NCBI GenBank assembly: GCA_963830495.1
Contig: CAWHMS010000003.1
Coordinates: 1-64,000 of the forward strand
From: CAWHMS01 sp963830495
Lineage (GTDB): Bacteria > Actinomycetota > Actinomycetes > Propionibacteriales > Nocardioidaceae
DNA: 64,000 nucleotides
Direction: 5' to 3'
Notes under the pieces: generated by a model
What the model saw: only the letters and a program-made list of their open reading frames with translations
Told to the model about the DNA's origin: nothing
Databases searched by the model: none
Made by a program: the position numbers and the translations under genes
In this document: positions 25,905-35,347 of the stretch, piece after piece
Layout: every line of letters begins with the position of its first letter
Position numbering within the stretch: position 1 is the stretch's first letter

Positions 25905-28007
25905 TCAATCCCGGAGCAGCTTGTCCACCGTGATCGGCAGGTCGCGGACCCGCACACCGGTGGCGTTGTACACCGCGTTCGCCACCGCGGCCGCCGTACC
26001 GACGATCCCGATCTCCCCGATGCCCTTGGTGCCGATGGTGTTGACCCGGTCGTCGACCTCGTCGATCCAGCTGACGTCGAAGTCGGGCGTGTCGGCAACG
26101 GTCGGGATGTGGTAGGTCGCGAAGTCGTGATTGACGAATCCGCCGAACTCGGCGTCCGGAACCCCTTCCTCGAGCAGGGCCATCCCGAGACCCATCGTCA
26201 TACCGCCGATCAGCTGCGAGCGCGCCGGCGCGGCGTTGACGATCCGACCGCACGCGAACACCCCTGTCATCCGGGACACCCGCACCTCACCGATCTCGAC
26301 GTCGACCCGCACCTCCACGAACTGGGCGCCGAAGGCGTGCCTGGCCAGGTCTGCCATCGCACGGACCTCCTCGCGAGTGTCGACGGTGACCTCGCTCCCG
26401 GCGCCGCCGCCTGCATCGAGCTCGCGGCGGAGACTGCGCGCGGCCTTGTCCACCGCCATCCCCCACGACGAAGTTCCCGCCGAACCACCGGCGTTGCTGC
26501 CACGCGGCAGGTCGGTGTCCCCGATCTGCATGCTTACCAGCGCTGGGTCCACGTCGAGCGCCTCCGCTGCCAGCACCGTCATCGCGGTGCGTGCCCCGGT
26601 CCCGAGGTCGGTCGCGTTGATGGCGAAGGTGTAGCGCCCGTCCGGCTCCAGCCGAGCGCGTGCGGAGCTGACGCCGGCATACGCCGGGTACGTCGACGAC
26701 GCCATCCCGACGCCAACCAGCCAGCGGCCCTCGCGCCGAGCCCGCGGGACGGTCGACCGGGCCGCCCAGCCGAAGCGCTCGGCACCGATCCGGAGGCAAG
26801 CGACGAGGTTGCGGCTCGCCCAGGGGAGACCGGACTCCGGTTCGACATCCGGCTCGTTGCGGATCCGCAGCTCGACCGGGTCGATGCCCAGCCTCTCGGC
26901 GAGCTCATCCATGGCGCATTCGAGCGCGAAAGACCCGGGAGTCTCCCCCGGGCCTCGCATCCATGACGGGATCGGCACGTCCAGCGCCACCACCCGGTGC
27001 ACGGTGGAGCGATCCGGAGCCGCATACATCATCCGCGTCATGGCGGTCGACTGCTCGGCGAACTCTTGGATGGTGGCCGTCGCCTCGGTCGCTTCGTGCG
27101 AGATGGCGATCAGGGTGCCGTCGGTGTTCGCGCCGAGCCTGACCCGCTGGATCGTCGGAGTGCGGAAGCCGACGAGGTCGAAGAGATGCTGGCGAGTCAG
27201 CGCCAGCCGCACCGGCCGGTCGACCTCGCGTGCTGCCATGGCGGCGAGGACGACGTCGGGTCGTGGGGTGCCCTTCGACCCGAAGCCGCCGCCGACGTGG
27301 TGGTTGACGACGCGTACGTCGCCAGCGCCCAGATCGAAGAGCTTGGCCAGGGTGGCGGCGACCAGATTCCCGCCCTGACTGGAGTTGTAGACCGTGAGCT
27401 GGCGGCGGTCGGCCCAGACGGCTGTCGTGGCATGGGGCTCCATGGGCACGTTGTGCTCGGCTGGTGTGCAGTAGACCTCGTCGACCTGCACGGCGGCCCC
27501 GGCCCAACCTCCGCTCGGGTCACCTTGCTTCTCCTCGCCCGGCAGCCCGGCGTTGACCGTGCCGGGCACGTAGGCGCGCGGGTCGGCGGCTCGCAGTACG
27601 ACGTCTGGGGTGGCGGCGTCGGCATACCTGACCGGCACCGTGCGGGCGACCTCGCGCGCCACCTCGGGTGAGTCGGCAACCACGAGTCCGACGACCTGCC
27701 CCCGGAACGCGACCTCGTCCGACTGCAGCACCCACACGAACCCGTCGCCGGCACCTTCGACGAGGCGGGGCGCGTTGCCGTGCCACAGCATCGCCCGCAC
27801 ACCCGGCTGGGCCAGCGCGGCCTCGGTGTCGACATCGATCACCCGCCCCCGGCCGATCGTTGCCGTCACCGGCCAGGCGTGACAGTGCTCCCCGATTGGG
27901 GCTTCGAAGGCGTAGCGCGCTCGACCGGTCACCTTCTCGAGTCCCTCGACCCGCGGCAGCGACCCGATCCGGCGTCCGACGTCGGGCCGGTCGACCGTGG
28001 TCGTCAC
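25905..28007 (-). CDS. xanthine dehydrogenase-family molybdopterin-binding subunit (PaoC-like)
   Basis: This is the 700-residue large catalytic subunit of a molybdenum hydroxylase, binding the molybdenum cofactor and oxidising aldehydes or aromatic heterocycles in the cytoplasm or periplasm. Visible landmarks are RIGSLPRVEGLEKVTGRARY at the start, HVGGGFGSKGTPRPD, EPHATTAVW, SWMRGPGETPGSFALECAMD, GTSSWGMAV and a late GTKGIGEIGIVGTAAAVANA with the conserved Glu. GTG 28007 overlaps the FAD-subunit stop (GTGA), which decides the start over the longer frame. It is the last gene of a three-gene operon. Confidence 0.92.
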   Translation of the reverse strand: MTTTVDRPDVGRRIGSLPRVEGLEKVTGRARYAFEAPIGEHCHAWPVTATIGRGRVIDVDTEAALAQPGVRAMLWHGNAPRLVEGAGDGFVWVLQSDEVAFRGQVVGLVVADSPEVAREVARTVPVRYADAATPDVVLRAADPRAYVPGTVNAGLPGEEKQGDPSGGWAGAAVQVDEVYCTPAEHNVPMEPHATTAVWADRRQLTVYNSSQGGNLVAATLAKLFDLGAGDVRVVNHHVGGGFGSKGTPRPDVVLAAMAAREVDRPVRLALTRQHLFDLVGFRTPTIQRVRLGANTDGTLIAISHEATEATATIQEFAEQSTAMTRMMYAAPDRSTVHRVVALDVPIPSWMRGPGETPGSFALECAMDELAERLGIDPVELRIRNEPDVEPESGLPWASRNLVACLRIGAERFGWAARSTVPRARREGRWLVGVGMASSTYPAYAGVSSARARLEPDGRYTFAINATDLGTGARTAMTVLAAEALDVDPALVSMQIGDTDLPRGSNAGGSAGTSSWGMAVDKAARSLRRELDAGGGAGSEVTVDTREEVRAMADLARHAFGAQFVEVRVDVEIGEVRVSRMTGVFACGRIVNAAPARSQLIGGMTMGLGMALLEEGVPDAEFGGFVNHDFATYHIPTVADTPDFDVSWIDEVDDRVNTIGTKGIGEIGIVGTAAAVANAVYNATGVRVRDLPITVDKLLRD

Positions 28008-29017
28008 GACCGCTCCTCTGCGGGCCGGAGCTCCACTCCGGCGGCCCGGCCCAACGCCGAGACTGCGAGCCGCCGTGCCAACGCACACTTGAATGTGTTG
28101 TCCGGCAGCGGCACCGCCGCCGCGAGCTCCAGGTCGACCGCCTCCTCGACCGAGGCCGAGGTGAGCCGCTGGCCGCGCAGGCGCTGTTCCGCCTGGGCGG
28201 CGCGCCACGGCTTGGGCGCGAGGGCTCCGAAGGCCAGCGCCAGGTCGGCGACCACCCCGTCGTCTAGGTCCACCGCGACAGCGACCGAGCAGAGGGCGAA
28301 GGCGTACGACGCCCGGTCACGAACCTTCTCGTACCGCGATCCACGAGTAAGCGCGGTCGGAGCCGGCAGCTCGACCTCGGTGACCAGATCGCCATGCCCC
28401 AGGACCGTGTCCCGGCTCGGGTCGTCACCGGGCAGCCGATACAGCTCGTCCAGGCTCAGCTGCCGGTCCCCGCCCGGCCCGGCGACCCGGACCCGCGCGT
28501 CGAGCATCGCGAGGGCGACCGCCATGTCGGACGGATGTGTGGCGATGCAGTGCTCCGACGTCCCGAGGACCGCAAGATCCCGATGAGCGCCGGACCGGGC
28601 AGGACAACCCGCGCCAGGGTCTCGCTTGTTGCACGGCTTCGTGGCGTCGGTGAAGTAGACACAGCGGGTGCGCTGCAACAGGTTGCCGCCGACGCTGGCG
28701 CGATTACGCAGCTGACCCGAAGCGCCGGCGAGGAGGGCCTGACTCAAGGCGGGGTAGTCCCGACGGACAGTCGGGTCGGCAGCGACGTGACTGTTGGTGG
28801 CGCCGGCACCGATCCGCAGACCGCCCGACGTCGTACGCTCGATGACTCCGTCGACGACGTCGCGCACGTCCACGAGCGATGTCGGCTCCACCACGCCGAG
28901 CCGCATCAGATCGACCAGGTTGGTGCCGCCGGCGAGGAATGCCGCGTGGGAATCGCCGGCGACAGCAGCCACAGCTTCGGCAGCAGTCCCGGGACGGGAG
29001 TAGCCGAAGGGCTTCAC
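28004..29017 (-). CDS. FAD-binding subunit of molybdenum aldehyde oxidoreductase (PaoB-like)
   Basis: This is a 337-residue medium subunit. The FAD-binding signature FLAGGTNLVDLMRLGV and ASVGGNLLQRTRC are present. The insertion CVYFTDATKPCNKRDPGAGC holds three cysteines, which with the preceding motif recall the [4Fe-4S] cluster of the E. coli PaoB/YagS type and set it apart from plain xanthine dehydrogenase. GTG 29017 overlaps the preceding stop (GTGA), so the three subunits are translationally coupled. Confidence 0.92.
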   Translation of the reverse strand: MKPFGYSRPGTAAEAVAAVAGDSHAAFLAGGTNLVDLMRLGVVEPTSLVDVRDVVDGVIERTTSGGLRIGAGATNSHVAADPTVRRDYPALSQALLAGASGQLRNRASVGGNLLQRTRCVYFTDATKPCNKRDPGAGCPARSGAHRDLAVLGTSEHCIATHPSDMAVALAMLDARVRVAGPGGDRQLSLDELYRLPGDDPSRDTVLGHGDLVTEVELPAPTALTRGSRYEKVRDRASYAFALCSVAVAVDLDDGVVADLALAFGALAPKPWRAAQAEQRLRGQRLTSASVEEAVDLELAAAVPLPDNTFKCALARRLAVSALGRAAGVELRPAEERS

Positions 29018-29562
29018 GCCTGCTGCCCCTGCCTGGCTGCGGCGAGGACCGCCGGCACGATGTTGGCGTAGGCACCGCAGCGACACAGGTTACCGGCCAT
29101 CCGCTCCCTTACTTCCGTCTCGTCGAGGTCAGAAGCCTGCCCGCCATGACCGGCCGCATCGGCCGTCACGAAGCTCGGCCAGCCGGCATCGGCTTCGGCG
29201 AGCATGCCGACGGCGGAGCAGATCTGCCCTGGAGTGCAGTAGCCGCACTGGTACGCGTCATGCTCGAGGAACGCCAGTTGCACCGGGTGCAGCGCCCCGT
29301 CGACGGCGAGGCCCTCGACCGTCGTCACGCGGGACCCGGCGGCTGTCACCGCCAGCACCAGACACGAGTTGATCCGGCTGCCGTCGAGCAGCACAGTGCA
29401 CGCTCCACACTGACCGTGGTCACAGCCTTTCTTGGTGCCGATGAGGTCGAGGTGGTCGCGGAGCGCGTCGAGCAGGGAGGTGCGATGGTCGAGATCCAAG
29501 GTTCGGCTGGTGCCGTTCACCGTCAGAGTGGTGCTGCTGCGGGTGGGACGAGACTCGTTCAC
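29014..29562 (-). CDS. [2Fe-2S] subunit of molybdenum aldehyde oxidoreductase (PaoA-like)
   Basis: This is a 182-residue small subunit with two [2Fe-2S] domains. The plant-type ferredoxin motif is GCDHGQCGACTVLLDG and the C-terminal pair is QCGYCTPGQI and GNLCRCGAYANI. GTG 29562 is preceded by GAGGAG. No Tat signal is evident, unlike PaoA of E. coli, so a cytoplasmic enzyme is likely. It is the first gene of the operon and diverges from a WhiB gene. Confidence 0.92.
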   Translation of the reverse strand: MNESRPTRSSTTLTVNGTSRTLDLDHRTSLLDALRDHLDLIGTKKGCDHGQCGACTVLLDGSRINSCLVLAVTAAGSRVTTVEGLAVDGALHPVQLAFLEHDAYQCGYCTPGQICSAVGMLAEADAGWPSFVTADAAGHGGQASDLDETEVRERMAGNLCRCGAYANIVPAVLAAARQGQQA

Positions 29563-29587
29563 GTTGCGCCACTCCTCTGTCAGACCT

Positions 29588-29608
29588 GATCGGACCTCTC
29601 GTCCGATC
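29588..29608. promoter_or_regulatory. inverted repeat at the paoABC-like promoter
   Basis: GATCGGAC (29588-29595) and GTCCGATC (29601-29608) are perfect eight-base arms with a five-base spacer, 25 to 46 bases upstream of the first operon gene. Size and place are those of a repressor operator. No regulator gene is adjacent except WhiB. Confidence 0.45.
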
Positions 29609-29620
29609 GTAGGGCGTGGC

Positions 29621-29641
29621 CTGCACCTCGGTTCGGTGCAG
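29621..29641. promoter_or_regulatory. second inverted repeat between paoA-like and whiB
   Basis: CTGCACC (29621-29627) and GGTGCAG (29635-29641) form perfect seven-base arms around a seven-base loop. It could be an operator or, read as RNA, a small hairpin. Confidence 0.3.
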
Positions 29642-29715
29642 CGAGGTCCGGCGGGCAGCCCGCGGGAGCCCCGGGGTGACGGCCCGGGATCAGCGTGCTG
29701 CGGAAGGAGCCGATG

Positions 29716-29742
29716 ATTCCTGGGTAGGAATGGCTCAGGAAT
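29716..29742. promoter_or_regulatory. three AGGAAT-type sites upstream of whiB
   Basis: ATTCCT (29716-29721) and AGGAAT (29726-29731) form an inverted pair with a four-base spacer. A further direct AGGAAT follows at 29737-29742. The cluster lies 60 to 86 bases before the WhiB start, in the promoter zone, and suggests binding of a dimeric regulator. Confidence 0.4.
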
Positions 29743-29801
29743 GGGTATTGCCTGCGTGTGGCCACCGTGAGTAGTTTGTCAGTACCGAAAGGGGTGTTGT
29801 C

Positions 29802-30119
29802 ATGGCCAACCTGAGCCGCCTGCCTACCCCGATTATGGAGAACTGGGAATGGCAGTACGACGGGCTGTGTCGGAAGGTCGACCCAGAGGTTTTTTTCCCA
29901 CCCGACTCCGAGCGGGGACCCGTCCGGCAGCGCCGCGAGCGCCAGGCGAAGGAGTACTGCGAACACTGCCCTGTGCTGGCCAGATGCCGTGAGCACGCAC
30001 TCAAGGTCCAAGAGCCGTACGGCGTCTGGGGCGGTCTCACACCGCGCGAGCGAGACAGAATCCTGCACGAATCACACGCCCTGCCGCGGCAACGGCGAAA
30101 CACGGTCAACGCCAACTGA
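29802..30119 (+). CDS. WhiB-family iron-sulfur transcriptional regulator
   Basis: This is a 105-residue WhiB protein. The four cluster cysteines lie in DGLCRKVDPEVFF, YCEHCPVLARCREHA, and the turn motif EPYGVWGGLTPRERD follows. The WEWQYDGLCR opening and ERGPVRQRRERQAKEYC stretch resemble WhiB3/WhiD more than WhiB1, WhiB2 or WhiB7. There is no AT-hook tail. AAGGGG lies before ATG 29802. WhiB proteins bind the major sigma factor and respond to redox or nitric oxide. Confidence 0.92.
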   Translation: MANLSRLPTPIMENWEWQYDGLCRKVDPEVFFPPDSERGPVRQRRERQAKEYCEHCPVLARCREHALKVQEPYGVWGGLTPRERDRILHESHALPRQRRNTVNAN

Positions 30120-30121
30120 GT

Positions 30122-33074
30122 TTATTCGCCCCAGAACACCCTTTCGACTACACCGGAAGAGCGCCGGATCGCGCGACGGTAGTCGTCGAGCAGGCGGCTG
30201 GACCCGTCGCTCGGATAGCCGCACAGAAATGCGACCCCCCGCCGGTCACGTGGCTGCCCCGGCACCGAGTCGGTGGGTCGGCCTCGTACCAGCATCGCGG
30301 CGTTCCTGATCCTGCTGGCGAGCTGCCACGACTCGGCCAGGGTCTCGGCGTCGGCCTGCGCCATCAGTCCGGCGGTCACCGCTCCACGCAGGGCAGCCAT
30401 CGTCTCCGTGGTCTGCAGCGGCAGGTGGTCTGCTCCATGCCGAAGCTGCAGGAGCTGCACCGTCCACTCCACGTCTGCCAGCCCGCCACTGCCTAGCTTC
30501 AGATGCATCGCCGGGTCGGTACCCCGCGGGAGGCGCTCGGAGTCGACGCGCGCCTTGATCCGGCGCACCTCCGTGACGTCGTCCGCCGTCATACCGTCTG
30601 ACGGGTAGCGCAGCGGGTCGATCATCGCGATGAACTCGGCTCCGAGCTCCATGTCGCCGGCGACGGGCGTGGCTCGGAGCAGAGCCTGTGCTTCCCAGAC
30701 CTTGGACCAGCGGTCGTAGTAGGCGCGATACGACGCCAGGGTCCGGGTCAGTGGTCCCTGGCGGCCCTCGGGCCTGAGGTCGGCGTCGATCGGCATCGTC
30801 GGGTTCGCACCGGGGATCGCCAGCAGTCGACGCATCTCGTTGGCGACCGCGAAGGCGCTCTCCGACGCGTCCTGATCGTCGGCACCCGGCAGCGGCTGAT
30901 GGACGAACATCACGTCCGCATCACTCGAGTACGACATCTCCCGGCCACCCAGCCGCCCCATGCCGATGACCGCGAGGCGGGTCGGCAGCGGGGAGCGCCG
31001 CTCTGCTTCGATGGCGGAGGTCGCCGCCGTGAGCGCGCCGGCGATCGTGACGTTGGCGATCGCGGTCAACGCCAGTCCCACTGCGTCGAGGGTCATCAGA
31101 TCGAAGATGTCGGCGGCAGCGACGCGGAAGAGCTCGCGGTGCCGGACCGCGCGGACGGCCTCGATCGCCGTCACCGGGTCCTCGTGTCGTGTCGCCGTCG
31201 CGACCGCCTCGTGCTCGAGCGCAGCCGCGTCACGCGGCTCGAGGTCGTCGTCTTGTGCCAGCAGTGACGTCGCCTCGGGTGCGCGCATGAGCAGGTCGGT
31301 GGCGAACCGGCTGGTGCCGAGCAGGTGTGCGACGCGTTCGGCCGTGAGCCCTTCGTCGCGTAGCAGCCGCAGGTACCACGGCGTGGAGCCGAGCGCATCG
31401 CTGCAGCTGCCGGAAACCGAGCAGACCGCCGTCCGGGTCCGGTGTCTCGGCGAACCAGCCCAGCATCGCGGGCAGCAGGGTCCGCTGAATCGAGGCCCGC
31501 CGGGACACTCCTGAAGTCAACGCCTCGAGATGGCGCAGGGCCGCGACCGGGTCGGCGTACCCGAGCGCCTCGAGCCGCGCCTGCGCCGCTTCCGTCGTCA
31601 GTCGGGCTTCGTCTCCGGGCAGCGCCGCCACGGCAGTCAGGAGTGGCCGGTAGAACAGCTTCTCGTGCAGCCGCCGTACCTCGCGACGGTTGCGCCTCCA
31701 CTGATCCGTCAGCTCGGCGGCCGGGTCGCCGCCCAGGCCGAGGGAGCGGCCGAGGACACGGAGCTCGGCCGGGTCGTCAGGCATCACCTGAGTACGCCGA
31801 AGCCGCGACAGCTGCAGCCGGTGCTCGATCGTGCGGAGGAACCGATAGGCATCGGCGAGCTGGGCGCCGTCATCGCGACCGACGTACCCGCCGTCGGTGA
31901 GGGCCTCCAACCCGCCGAGCGTATGGGGTACCCGCAACGAAGGGTCGGACCGACCGTGCACCAGCTGCAGCAGCTGGACCGCGAACTCGACATCGCGGAG
32001 GCCACCCGGTCCCAGCTTGATCTGACGTGCCTGCTGCTGGGCGGGGATGTTGTCGATGACGCGGCGGCGCATGGTCTGGACGTCGGTCACGAAGTCGGGT
32101 CTCTCGGCCGCCGTCCACACCAGTGGCTCGACCATCGCGACGTAGTCGCGGCCGAGCTCCGGATCGCCTGCCAGGGGCCGAGCCTTGAGCAGCGCCTGGA
32201 ACTCCCACGTCTTGGCCCAGCGAGCGTAGTAGGACTGGTGGCTGCTCAGGGTGCGTACGAGCGGACCGGACTTGCCCTCGGGACGCAGCCCGGCGTCGAC
32301 CTGCCACAGCACGCCCTCCGCGGTGTGGTCGGAACAGACTCGCATCATCGCGGCAGCCAGTGCTGCGGCGACTCGCAGCGCATTGTTCTCGTCGACTCCC
32401 GCCACCGGCTCGGCGACGAAGATCACGTCGACGTCGCTGACGTAGTTGAGCTCGTGCGCACCGCACTTGCCCATGCCGATGACGGCGAGCCGGCACGTGT
32501 CGGCATCGGGTCCAATCTCTGCGGCGGCGATCGTCAGAGCCGCCGCCAGCGTGCCCATGGCGAGATCGGCCAGCTCGGCGGCGGCGTCATCGACGCTAAG
32601 CTGCAGGGACAGATCGCGAGCGGCGAGCCCGAGCAGCAGCTGCCGGTACCGGCGTCTCAGCGAGTCGCGATCGTTGGCCTGCGCCAGGTGCTGGCTCAGC
32701 GCGGCGGCCGTCGGGCGTTGCTTCTCCAGGTCGGGGTCGGCGAGTACGCGCCAGTCGTCAGGGTGTCGAGCGAGGTGGTCTCCCAAGGCCGCGCTGGCAC
32801 CGAGCACGCGTGCCAACCGGACCCCCAGCGGCTCGTTGTCGTCGAGCGCGCGGCACAGCTCCGGCGCCAAGTCGCCGGCAGCCGCGACCAGCCGAGCGAG
32901 GCTGCGGATCGCGAGGTCCGGGTCGGCCGCGGCGGCCAGGTCGTCCAGGAGCCGATCCGCGCGGCAGCTGATCGCCTGCCAGTCCCGTGCCGCGGCTCCG
33001 ACGTCGGTGAAACCCAGGCGGGCAAGCCGGCCGGCTGCCGTCGTCCGGCCGGTCGCCAAGCCGTCCGTGGTCAT
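30122..33074 (-). CDS. glnE: bifunctional glutamine synthetase adenylyltransferase/deadenylyltransferase, frameshifted
   Basis: GlnE adds AMP to glutamine synthetase and removes it again, setting its activity by nitrogen status. Both nucleotidyltransferase domains are visible: GMGKCGAHELNYVSDVDVIF in the N-terminal half and GMGRLGGREMSYSSDADVMF in the C-terminal half. Length is about 984 residues, normal for the family. The frame breaks at about 31402: dropping one base from CTGCAG repeats turns GLLGFRQL into GLLGFRQLSDALGSTPWYLR. Both halves are otherwise intact, so a sequencing error is likely. The ATG overlaps the amidotransferase stop (ATGA). The glnE/glnA2 neighbourhood is conserved in actinobacteria. 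Confidence 0.92.
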
Positions 33075-33820
33075 GACACCGGCGAGGTGACCGATGCGGG
33101 CAGTCGACCGAGCGTGATGGCGGCGAATCGGGTGGCCAGCGGCTGCCAGCTGCTGCGCAGCGCCGCCTCGGCGGCCCGGATGGCATGCGCCGCCGCAGCC
33201 ACGTCGAGGCCCCCAGGGTGGACCGCCGAGGGCTTGTTGACGGTCCAGCTGTCGAAGACGTCAGGTGATACCTCGGGGTGCAGCTGCACTCCCCACGCCT
33301 GGTCGGCGTACCGGGCAGCCTGCACCGTGCCGTCGCGTGACCTAGCCAGCTCGACTGCGCCCGGGGGCAGCCTGGTGACGACGTCGTTGTTCCACATCAC
33401 CGACGGCGCCCCGGGGCGGACTGATGCAAGCAGTACGTCGTCCGAGCCTTCCTGGGTGAGACCGAGCGGAGTCAGCCCTCGGGCGTGCCCGTTGGGGTTC
33501 GGCGCCACCTCGCCGCCCAGAGCGACCGAGGCAAGCTGGTGCCCAAGGCAGATGCCCAGCATCGGTTGGCTCGCTGCGACGGTGGCCGCGATGAGCCGCT
33601 TGGTGGCGGTGAGCCACGGGTGTGCCGTGTCGTCGTACGCTCCCATGTCGCCGCCGAGCACGAGCAGCCCCGACCAGGAGTGCAGCTCGTCCGGGACAGG
33701 GTCGCCGAGATGGGCGGCCACGACGTCGTACTCGAGTCCGGCCAGGGCGAACCACTCGCCGAACCATGCGGGCGGGCACTCGTCCTCGTGCTGGATGACG
33801 AGCAGCGAAGCCTGGGTCAC
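33071..33820 (-). CDS. class I glutamine amidotransferase
   Basis: This is a 249-residue triad glutamine amidotransferase of the GMP-synthase-like (GATase1) type. The nucleophile is in MLGICLGHQLAS, and the His and Glu are in GVQLHPEVSPD. The oxyanion region is GLLVLGGDMGAYDD. It lies between glnA2 and glnE and is coupled to glnE (ATGA). The ammonia acceptor is unknown; a role in glutamine metabolism fits the neighbours. Confidence 0.9.
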   Translation of the reverse strand: MTQASLLVIQHEDECPPAWFGEWFALAGLEYDVVAAHLGDPVPDELHSWSGLLVLGGDMGAYDDTAHPWLTATKRLIAATVAASQPMLGICLGHQLASVALGGEVAPNPNGHARGLTPLGLTQEGSDDVLLASVRPGAPSVMWNNDVVTRLPPGAVELARSRDGTVQAARYADQAWGVQLHPEVSPDVFDSWTVNKPSAVHPGGLDVAAAAHAIRAAEAALRSSWQPLATRFAAITLGRLPASVTSPVS

Positions 33821-33936
33821 ACGCCGAGGCTACCCAACTCCCCGCACCGCTCCCGCCCCTTCTGCCGTTTGCCTGGCGCGGACCGGGCAGGGCCACCGGG
33901 CGGTGCCCCCTCCGCGCCCCCTCCGCGCCCGCCCCG

Positions 33937-35274
33937 TCAGAGCACGGGCAGCATCTGGGTGCGCTCGAAGTCGGAGACCTGTCGCCGGTAGAGCTCCCAC
34001 TCGGCACGCTTGTTGCGCAGGAAGAACTCGAAGACGTGCTCGCCCAACGTCTCGGCCACCAGCTCCGAGCTCTCCATGAGACCGATCGCGTCGTCGAGGC
34101 TGCGCGGCAACGGAGCGATGCCCAGGGCGCGGCGCTCGCGGTCGGTGAGCGACCACACGTCGTCCTCCGCCTCCGAGGGCAGTTCATAGCCCTCGTCGAT
34201 CCCCTTGAGCCCGGCGGCGAGCATGACCGCGAAGGCGAGGTACGGGTTGGTGGCGCTGTCGATGGAGCGCAGCTCGATCCGCGTGGACTGGCCCTTGGCG
34301 GGCTTGTACATCGGCACCCGTACGAGGGCGGAGCGGTTGTTGTGGCCCCAGCACACGTACGCCGGCGCCTCGCCACCTCCGGCAAGCCGCTTGTAGGAGT
34401 TGACCCACTGGTTGGTGACGGCGGTGATCTCCGCTGCATGTCGGAGCAGGCCCGCGATGAAGGCGCGACCGGTCTTGGAGAGGTGGTACTCCGACCCGGC
34501 CTCGAAGAATGCATTGCGGTCGCCCTCGAAGAGGGAGAGGTGGGTGTGCATCCCCGAACCCGGGTGCTCGGTGAAGGGCTTGGGCATGAAGGTGGCGTAG
34601 AGGCCTTGGCTGAGCGCGACCTCCTTGACGACGACCCGGAAGGTCATCAGGTTGTCCGCCGTACTCAGCGCGTCGGCGTACCGCAGGTCGATCTCCTGCT
34701 GGCCCGGACCACCCTCGTGGTGGCTGAACTCGACGGAGATGCCCATCGACTCCAGCATCGTGATCGCCTCGCGCCGGAAGTCGTGTGCGGCGCTCTGGGT
34801 GGTGTGGTCGAAGTAGCCGCTCTGGTCGACCGGCTCTGGCACTTCACCCGATACCGGCTTGTCCTTGAACAGGTAGAACTCGATCTCCGGGTGGGTGTAG
34901 AACGTGAACCCCTGGTCGGCGGCCTGACCCAGTGTCCGCTTGAGCACGAAGCGCGGGTCGGCGTACGACTGCGAGCCGTCCGGCATCACGATGTCGCAGA
35001 ACATCCTCGCCGTCGACGGCCCTTCGCCCCGCCACGGCAGGATCTGGAACGTCGACGGGTCGGGCCTGGCGAGCATGTCGGCCTCGTAGACCCGCGCGAA
35101 TCCCTCGATGGCAGAGCCGTCGAAGCCGATGCCCTCGGTGAAGGCGCCTTCGAGCTCGGCCGGAGCGACCGCCACCGACTTCAGCGAACCCAACACGTCG
35201 GTGAACCAGAGACGCACGAATCGAACGTCCCGCTCCTCGAGCGCACGCAGCACGAAGTCTTCCTGCTTACCCAT
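33937..35274 (-). CDS. glnA2: type I glutamine synthetase GlnA2
   Basis: This is a 445-residue glutamine synthetase, the length of M. tuberculosis GlnA2 as I recall it. The beta-grasp domain begins FVRLWFTDVLGSLKSVAVAP. Catalytic signatures are GIGFDGSAIEGF, PEIEFYLFKDKPV, SHHEGGPGQQEIDLRYADAL, TFMPKPFTEHPGSGMHTHLS and RSALVRVPMYKPAKG. The adenylylation Tyr loop (NLY) of GlnA1-type enzymes is not visible; the region reads EAEDDVWSLTDRERRALG. ATG 35274 begins the family N-terminus. The open frame continues upstream without homology. Adjacent to glnE. Confidence 0.92.
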   Translation of the reverse strand: MGKQEDFVLRALEERDVRFVRLWFTDVLGSLKSVAVAPAELEGAFTEGIGFDGSAIEGFARVYEADMLARPDPSTFQILPWRGEGPSTARMFCDIVMPDGSQSYADPRFVLKRTLGQAADQGFTFYTHPEIEFYLFKDKPVSGEVPEPVDQSGYFDHTTQSAAHDFRREAITMLESMGISVEFSHHEGGPGQQEIDLRYADALSTADNLMTFRVVVKEVALSQGLYATFMPKPFTEHPGSGMHTHLSLFEGDRNAFFEAGSEYHLSKTGRAFIAGLLRHAAEITAVTNQWVNSYKRLAGGGEAPAYVCWGHNNRSALVRVPMYKPAKGQSTRIELRSIDSATNPYLAFAVMLAAGLKGIDEGYELPSEAEDDVWSLTDRERRALGIAPLPRSLDDAIGLMESSELVAETLGEHVFEFFLRNKRAEWELYRRQVSDFERTQMLPVL

Positions 35275-35347
35275 GTGACCATCTAACCGCGGCTCTGTTT
35301 CGGGCGCGTTAAGCGAGCGGGTCGACCCCCGCGATAGGTTCGCTGAG

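Noticed and set aside
25196..25933. 245-residue plus-strand frame
   Set aside because: No recognisable motif, no ribosome site, low-complexity Arg/Pro-rich second half, and it overlaps the certain aldehyde oxidoreductase gene.
29727..29760. GGAAT motifs upstream of whiB as a SigR/SigH promoter
   Set aside because: GTT does not occur 18 or 19 bases downstream of either GGAAT, so the consensus is not met.
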